Origin: Calditrichota bacterium
GTDB lineage: Bacteria > CLD3
Length of the DNA: 64,000 bases
Direction: 5' to 3'
NCBI GenBank assembly: GCA_008501735.1
Contig: QQUF01000038.1
Span: 21,418-85,417 of the forward strand
A program made the position numbers and the translations under genes. Of this stretch, positions 1 to 7,600 are shown in pieces. Positions within the stretch are counted from its first letter, which is position 1, and each line of letters begins with the position of its first letter. The notes under the pieces are model-generated. The model saw only the letters and a list, made by a program, of their open reading frames with translations. It made no database searches and was not told where the DNA came from.

Positions 1-188
1 CACATTTTACATCTTAGGTTACAAGCAGCAGTCAAGAAAAGTGAAATCGTTTCAGGAGGAGCTGAATAACCGTCTGCAAATTTATAAGTCATATACGATT
101 TGAATCTTTTTGTAAAAGCTGAGAATGCATAATCGGGTTGAGCAATTGCTCTTTTAACTGCTCGTTTGAGATTTTTCTTAGGTATCAT
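1..188 (-). CDS. Radical SAM protein, N-terminal part (cut by window edge)
   Basis: Reading leftwards from an ATG at 188 gives 62 complete codons and then leaves the window. The peptide begins MIPKKNLKRAVKRAIAQ and ends in LFLTAACNLRCKM followed by TG, the first two bases of a Cys codon in the expected place. This is the CxxxCxxC motif (LTAACNLRCKMC) that binds the 4Fe-4S cluster of radical SAM enzymes, preceded by a short basic helical N-terminus. The family generates a 5'-deoxyadenosyl radical for diverse reactions. The substrate cannot be told from this fragment, though an N-terminal cluster after about 50 residues is common in SPASM/twitch-type members. The identification rests on one motif, so the family is fairly safe and the function is open. 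Confidence 0.75.
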   Translation of the reverse strand, partial: MIPKKNLKRAVKRAIAQPDYAFSAFTKRFKSYMTYKFADGYSAPPETISLFLTAACNLRCKM

Positions 189-400
189 TTTTACTACTTT
201 CGTTTAAAGATTTAAGCAATTCTTAAAATAAGAAAAGGAAATCCAATTGTGAAAAGAAAATTCAAAATTAAAAATGTCTCGGAGTAGAGCTAAAACCAAA
301 ATTGTCTTAAAGTAGAGCATTGTGATTAAGTTCTTTAAATTTAATTACTTATGCTGTTTTTACCTGTGAAATGTATTACTGTGTCGCAAAATAACAAATA

Positions 401-414
401 AGCCAAATTTGGCT
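401..414. repeat. Perfect 14-base palindrome
   Basis: AGCCAAATTTGGCT reads the same on both strands. It has no loop and no following T-run, so it looks more like a protein-binding site than a terminator. It lies about 40 bases upstream of the possible promoter for the gene at 553. A regulatory role is only inferred. Confidence 0.35.
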
Positions 415-454
415 AAGTCTTATAAAAACAATAAAAATACAAAATGGCATTCAG

Positions 455-483
455 TTTGACACAATTTTTCAATGATAACTTTC
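455..483 (+). promoter_or_regulatory. Possible Bacteroidota-type promoter
   Basis: TTTG at 455..458 and TAACTTTC at 476..483 are 17 bases apart. They resemble the -33 TTTG and -7 TAnnTTTG elements of Bacteroidota housekeeping promoters, except that the last base is C rather than G and the spacer is slightly short. The position would give a leader of about 60 bases before the ATG at 553. Such short matches are expected by chance in AT-rich DNA. Confidence 0.25.
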
Positions 484-552
484 ATCTTTTGCAAAAGAAA
501 TTAGAGATGAATGAAAATAATTTAATTTTTAAACTTTTTTGGGAGAAAACAA

Positions 553-1599
553 ATGAAGTTTTTTACAGGTATTTTAGCACTCTGCTTAGCAGTCCTAACG
601 TTATCGGAAACTAAAGCAACAATCCGAATCGTTGACAACAATTCTTTCGACCCTGCGAATTTCACAACTTTACAAGCTGCTCACGACGGAGCAGTTAGTG
701 GAGACACACTTTACGTTATCGGTTCAGGAGCAAATTACGGAAACTTAAGTGCAACTAAACAACTTCTCATTTTTGGACCAGGATTTTTCCTTGGCGAAAA
801 TCCTCAAACCCAGGCAAATCCAGTACCAGCAAAAGTTGGTTCAATTACTTTCAATACTGGTTCTGAAAATTCATTAATGACAGGAATTACTTTTGAAAAT
901 CAAGTAACAGCCAATGCAAGTAACATTACCTTCAAAAGGAATAGGCACATTTTTGACTACGATCTCACTTCAATAATTTCAATTGGAAACAATGTCTCTA
1001 ATATTTTCATTGTTCAGTCTCACATTTGGGCAACAGATGTAACTTACGACCATAGTAGTTATTACAGTTATGCTCGTTGTATAAATGTTGGTTCAAATTG
1101 TCAAAATATTGTTATCAAAAATAACTATATTTCTCACAATTATTCAAATAGTGCTAATCATAGAGTAATCTATTCACCTAGTACTTCGTCAGTTGATTTC
1201 CAGAACAACGTTGTTTGGGGTAAGGTTACAATTTATAATTCAATTGTTTATAGCAATATTTTTAGATTCGGAGTTTTTGACGGAGGAAGTAATGACATTC
1301 AATATAACATTGGAGATGCAACACAATTTGGAACTTCAAATGGAAACCAAGAAAACATTGATATGACAACAGTATTTGAAACTTCAGGAACTTCTGATGG
1401 AAAATGGAAATTAGTTTCAGGTTCTCCAGCGATTTCTGCAGGAATTAATGGAGCTGACTGCGGAATGTTCGGAGGTCCAAATCCTTACGTTCTTTCTGGA
1501 ATTCCTGTAATTCCGTCAATTTACTTTTTCTTCGGATCATCTTCAGGCTCAAACAGCACAGGGCTTCCAATTCAAGTCAAAATTAAATCTCATAATTAA
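553..1599 (+). CDS. Secreted protein, probable right-handed beta-helix fold
   Basis: The 348-residue product starts with a signal peptide (MKFFTGILALCLAVLTLSETKA). The ATG is preceded by GGGAG at about 8 bases. After the signal the chain runs in short beta-strand turns rich in Asn, Ser and Thr, such as NNSFDPANFTTLQAAHDGAVSGDTLYV near residue 30 read in pieces, then NITFKRN, NIVIKNNYI and VDFQNNVVWG. This is the pattern of parallel beta-helix (pectate-lyase-like) surface proteins. No catalytic residues can be assigned, and no type IX sorting domain is visible at the C-terminus (it ends PIQVKIKSHN). It lies 49 bases upstream of the giant surface protein gene and may share its transcript. Function is unknown. 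Confidence 0.7.
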   Translation: MKFFTGILALCLAVLTLSETKATIRIVDNNSFDPANFTTLQAAHDGAVSGDTLYVIGSGANYGNLSATKQLLIFGPGFFLGENPQTQANPVPAKVGSITFNTGSENSLMTGITFENQVTANASNITFKRNRHIFDYDLTSIISIGNNVSNIFIVQSHIWATDVTYDHSSYYSYARCINVGSNCQNIVIKNNYISHNYSNSANHRVIYSPSTSSVDFQNNVVWGKVTIYNSIVYSNIFRFGVFDGGSNDIQYNIGDATQFGTSNGNQENIDMTTVFETSGTSDGKWKLVSGSPAISAGINGADCGMFGGPNPYVLSGIPVIPSIYFFFGSSSGSNSTGLPIQVKIKSHN

Positions 1600-1648
1600 T
1601 CTTTAGCGATTTGTAACTAAACTTTTAAAATTAATTAGCGAGATAAAA

Positions 1649-4600
1649 ATGAAGAAGTTACTACTTCTCTTTACAATTTTGGGAGTTGCGGCTCAAAGTC
1701 TGTTCTCCCAAAACATAGATTACGTTGAGTTTTTCATCGACACTGACCCTGGATTTGGAAACGGAACAAACATTCCGATTACAATTTCAGATTCTGTAGA
1801 AGTGAATTACAACGTTGATTTAAATGGAATCTCCAACGGAATGCACATATTGAACATTCGTGCAAAAGATGAAAATGGGCTTTGGAGTATTCACGCAAAG
1901 AAATTCTTCCTCAAAGAAGCAATTTCCTTTAACACCCAAATTACCGAACTTGAACATTTTTTTGATTCAGACCCAGGGTTTGGAAACGGAGCAAACGTTC
2001 CGATTCCAAGTGGTGATTCGGTTCTTGTAAATTATACTGCGGATTTGAGTTCGCTCTCTAACGGACTTCATACTTTGAACATTCGTGCAAAAGATGAAAA
2101 CGGACTTTGGAGTCATCACACAAAAAAAACATTCATAAAAGAATCAATAAGCTCAAATTCTCTAATCACTGAACTTGAGTATTTTTTCGACTCAGACCCA
2201 GGATTTGGCAATGGAATGAACATTCCAATTTCAAGTGGTGATTCAGTTCTTGTAAATTACGTCGTGGATTTGACTCCAGTGAGCAACGGGTTTCACAATT
2301 TAAATGTTCGTGCAAAAGATGAAAATGGTTTGTGGAGTCTCCTGACAAAAAAATCCTTTCTCAAGGAATCAGCGATTTCAAATCCGCAAATCACAAAACT
2401 TGAATATTTTATCGACAACGACCCAGGATTTGGATTTGCGACAAACGTTCCAATTCCGATTAGCGATGACGTTACGAAAAGTTTTGTGGTTGACCTTAAC
2501 GGAATTTCTGACGGAATCCACAAAATTCAAGTTCGTGCAAAAGACGAAAACGGCTTGTGGAGTCATTTGAACAAAAGACTTTTCCTAAAAGAAACAAGTC
2601 AAACTGCAAAAAATATCACAAAACTTGAGTACTACTACACAAAAGATTCCTCAAAATCAAATCGAATCAATTACAGTAGTTTTACACCTTCAACAGACGT
2701 TAATCTTTTTCTTTCAACTGATTTAACGAATCTTGACGCAAACACAAATTACACTCTTCACGTTATCGGAAAAGATGAAAACAACGTTCCAAGTCACTAC
2801 TTCAAACACGACTTTACGACTGAAATCGGAACTCCAAGTATTGACAATCCAACAGAGCTTTTCGCCACAAACATTACAAGTGATTCACTTGTTTTGAATT
2901 GGGCAGGAACTTCTTACGAATTTGAAATTCACCAAAATGGAGCAACAATTTACTCAGGTTCAGAAACGAATTTTAAGGTTACAAATTTAGCTCCGAATTC
3001 GACTTACAATTTTTCAGTTTTCGGCAAAGCACTCGGCACAAACACAGTTTCGCAAGACAGCATTTTACTGACTTTCACAACTCCTGATTCTGGAAACATA
3101 ATCGGAACTTACACGATTCTTGACCCAACAGAATGCGATGCGAATTACTGTTTCCACGACGAAACCAACACTCAACTCACAGACGGAATTTCTGCTTCAA
3201 CGCCTTTCAACGCAAATTTAGGAAACGGTTCTGCTTACGAATGGGTTGGTTGGACTACAAATTCTTCGCCTGAAATTATTTTCGACTTTACAAACATTCA
3301 CTACTTTTACCAACTCACAATCGGCACTTACCAAAGCACAACCGAAAATATTTTCATTCCCGATTCGCTCCAAATTTCTTACAGCGAAGACGGTGTGAAT
3401 TTTACTTTTAGCGAGACTCTACCGACAATTTCTTCTTTCACCGAAGACTCTCACAACACGATTTCCTTTTCACTTTCAGGAAAACCCGTTGGTCGTTTTG
3501 CAAAAATTAATTTCATCAAAAATACTCCAATCGGCACAACTTTAGTGGACGAAATTATTTTCAACGGCTTTCCTTACCTTTTGCCGACTGCGAATTTTGT
3601 TGCCTCAAATCCTTCTGCAAATTGCGGGACTTCGGTAACTTTTGACGCTCAAACTTCAACAAGTGGAAGTGGTTTTGGAATTTCAAATTACCAGTGGGAT
3701 TTTGAAAATGACGGAATTTTTGACGCAAACGGTCAAACTGTAATTTATCCAATTACGGCTCTTGCAGACACTGTTCACCTAAAAATTACAAATTCTGACG
3801 GAATCGAATCTGAAATCACAAAGAACTTTAGTTGGAGTTACACAGCTTCTGCACCAATCGCTGACGCAGGAAAAAATTACCAAGTCGTTGAAGGTTACTC
3901 GCTGACTTTAAACGCAAGTGCAACAACCGACTTGAACGAAAATTGCGGAACTGAATCCCTTTCTTACACTTGGGATTTGAACGGAGACGGAATTTTCGGC
4001 GAAGCAAACGGCGAAACTCCAACGGTTTCTTGGGCGACTCTTTCGGCTTTAAATTACTTTCCTCAAGTGCCTTTTACAATTTCCGTAAAAGTTACTGACC
4101 AAGACAACTTAACTTCAACTGCTTCGACAAGTCTGACGATTTTCAAAGATTCGCCGATTGCAAACTTATTGGCAAATCCTTCAAGCGTAACTTGTAGTGG
4201 GGTTTTGGAATTAGACGCTTCGGCAACAATTCACCCGAATTCTCAAAGGACAATTGTTCAGTACGATTGGGATTTTGAAAACGACGGAACTTACGACTTT
4301 ACAAACTCAAATCCACTTGTAAACACTTCTTACAACGCTTTTGGAACTTACACAGCAAAAGTAAAAGTAACTGACGACAACGGAAGTTCTGATTCAACAA
4401 CCACAACAATTCTTGTAAATCTCGGAAACACTCAGCCAATTGCAAACGCCGGCGGAAGTTATTCTTTGAATGCTTTTAACGATTTGGTTTTGGACGGAAC
4501 TGCGTCCTTTGATGCTGATTCGACTTGTGGAGATTCGATTGTTAGTTACAAATGGGATTTGAACAACGACGGAATTTTTGGCGACGTTACAGGAAAAACT

Positions 4601-7600
4601 CCGACTGTTTACTGGTCGTTAATTTCAAGTTTGAGCGTTCCGGGAACTTACCCGATTTCCCTAAAAGTTACTGACACTTTGGGTGGAAATTCGGTTGCTT
4701 CGACAACTTTGGCGATTTCACCTTCTGCGGGAACAATGGCTTGTTTTGACGGCTCAAGCAGAATTGAAGTTCCGAATTTAATCAATAACCAAACTGCTTT
4801 CACAATCGAAGCGTGGTTTAATTTTACCGACAACAATTCAACGAGATGGATTTACGGAACTGGAAGCGGTTTCACTGACGTTGGGATTGCAGTCTCTTCA
4901 ACTTCAAACAATTTGGCTTACTACGGAAAAACTGCCACAAGTTCTTTTGTTGACCAACTTGGCTCAATTTCGCTAACAGCAGGAAGTTGGAATCACATTG
5001 CTTTTGTCTTTGACGGGACAAATTGGACTGGCTACTTAAACGGCGTTCAAGACTTCCAAATCACAGAATCGGGAACTGTAACAACTGTTTCAACTCAAGC
5101 CTTCGGACAAGGAAATTGGAATTCAGGCGAAGGTTTTTTGGGCGAACTTGACGAACTTAGAATTTGGGATTCAGCTCAAACTCAAGCACAAATTCAAGCA
5201 AGAATGAACTTGCCACTTCTCGGAAACGAAAGCAATTTGGTTGCTTACTACAATTTGAACCAAATTTCTGGTCCAACTGTGAACGACGTTTCAGCAAACG
5301 GAAACAGCGGAACTTTTGTCGGAACGGAATGTTTTGTTCCTTCGACAACTCCTCTTAGCGGTTCAACAACTTTCACGAACAACAACCCAACTTTGAGTTT
5401 TGTCGGAATAGGAGGTTTTGCAAATTCAATCGTTGAGCCTGACACAGGTTCTTCCGAAACAACTTTTCAATTTGCAATTGACTACTTCGATTCTGACGGA
5501 GATTTTCCTGCAATCGGCTTTCCGAAATTGCTCTTGGACTTCAACGGAGACGGAGATTTTCTTGACAACGAAGATTTGAATTTCACAATGTTTGAAGAAA
5601 ATCCTTCTGACACAACTGTAACAAACGGAAAACGCTACATTTATTTTGCAAATGGCTTGGCTGAATCTTCAAATTGGAAAACTCAAGTCATTGCTCAAGA
5701 CGTGAAAGGCGGAAGTTCTTCGACGGCGTTTTTGACAGAACCTTACATTTCAAACGACCTTTTGGATATTTCGATTTTTGCAAACGACATTAATTTTTCG
5801 TCTTTGAATCCGCAAGTTGGTGACACAGTTACAATTTCTGCAACAGTTCACAACAACTCGGATTTTAACGCTGAAAACTTTGTTGTTTCGCTTTACGAGG
5901 AAGACACTTTTGTTTCCTCTTACACGATTCCTTCGCTTTCTTACCACTCGCAAACAACGATTTCGTGGCAACACGTTTTTTCAGTTGATAATTTTTATCC
6001 GATGAAAATTGTGCTTGATGAATCGAATGTTTTGACGGAAGACAACGAACTTAACAACTTTGCGATTCGCCCTGTGCTTGTCGGAAATTACGTGATTCCC
6101 GGAAACATTGTCGTTCAAAACGACGGGCTTTCACCTTCGACAGTTTATCCTTACTCTACAGTGCGTGTTTTTGGAAACGCTCAGTATTCGGGAGTTTTCG
6201 GAAGTGATTTTGACGTTTCGGGTGCAACTGTGAATTTCCAAATTGTTGAAACAGGTGCAAGTTTTAGTGGTAACACAAACGGAAACGGCGATTTTGGAAT
6301 TTATTTCACAGCTCCAACTCCTGGAACTTATACAATTGTCGGCACAGTTACCGATTACACTTTAACTGGGAATTTCGGACCTTTGGCTCTGACTGTTTTG
6401 CCTTTGGCAAGCGGACCTGATTTGCATTGTGAAATTAATTTGAACAATTACAGTCCGATTGTCGGAAACACTGTTAGCGGAACCGCAACGGTTACAAATT
6501 CAGGCGTTGAAGCGGCAGGAGCTTTTAATTTCCGAATTGCAAATTGCGAAGGGCTAATTGCAAACCACACAATTTCAGGACTTGCTCCGAATTCTTCACA
6601 AACTTTTAATTTTACAAGCACTTTCCCAAATGTTGGTGGTTGCTCAGTCAGTGGTTTTGCAGACAACACAAACATCGTTTCAGAGCTTGTAGAAACGAAT
6701 AATTCTTCTTCAAAAGGTGTAAATGTTTTGCCTGACCAACCTGATTTGACACCAAGCAACAGTCAAATTTATGGAAGTTACCTAACAGGTTCGACAGTGA
6801 ATTTGAGTGCAAAAATCCAAAACATCGGCGGAATCGGTTCAGGGCAATTTGACGTGAATGTTTACGACAACGGAACTTTAATTCACACTGAAAGCATTTC
6901 TGCACTTGCAGCACAAAGTCAAACAAGTTTTAGTTTTTCAAACACTTTCACGACTCTTGGAAACCACGCAATTTCTGTGAAAGTTGATGAGCCGATTGGA
7001 AGCGGTTTTGTAACCGAGTGGAACGAAAACAACAACGTTTACACAGGTTCGATTAATGTTTACCAACTTCCACCTGTTTCACCGAACTTGACAATTTCAG
7101 GCTTGAGTGTCAATCCTGCAACTCCAACAAATCCCGGAAGTTTAGATTTGATTGCGACAATTTCTAACAACGGAAGCGACGGAATTAGTGTCGGTGATTC
7201 GATTGAACTGAATTTCACAGTTAACGAAAATGGAAATTCGACAACTTACACAGTTCTTGACACATTGGGTTTTGCAAAAAAATCATCAAAACAGCTCACC
7301 TTTACAATTCCAACTCCAGTTTTTGGAAACAATCATTTGTATGCTTCGGTTGATCCAAATAATTTGGTCAGCGAATCAAATGAAAATGACAACTTGCTTG
7401 ACCGACCTCTTTGCTGGGATTTTTACAACGGAGACATTCCGAACTCGAATTTATTTTGGGAAGTGAGCCATTTTTCAGGTGAAGAAGTGAACTTGAGTCT
7501 TGGACTTTACAACAACGGACTTTACACTGGAAGCACTGTTGAAAGTCGATTTTTCGTTGACGGAAATTTTGTTGGAAGCGACACGGAAACAAACATCACT

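Larger units (their letters stand above)
189..552. other. Intergenic region between divergent genes
   Basis: This gene-free stretch separates the minus-strand radical SAM gene from the plus-strand secreted protein at 553. It is very AT-rich. It contains two imperfect direct repeats (275..290 and 303..318), a perfect 14-base palindrome (401..414) and a possible promoter (455..483). No tRNA-like fold or further open frame of note was seen. Confidence 0.6.

Noticed and set aside
401-414. AGCCAAATTTGGCT as a terminator
   Set aside because: It has no loop and no T-run and lies upstream of a start, so it is listed as a palindrome only.
6448-6759. Open frame of 103 residues antisense to the giant gene
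   Set aside because: Many such frames occur in this gene because C-ending codons leave few stops on the other strand; none resembles a known protein.
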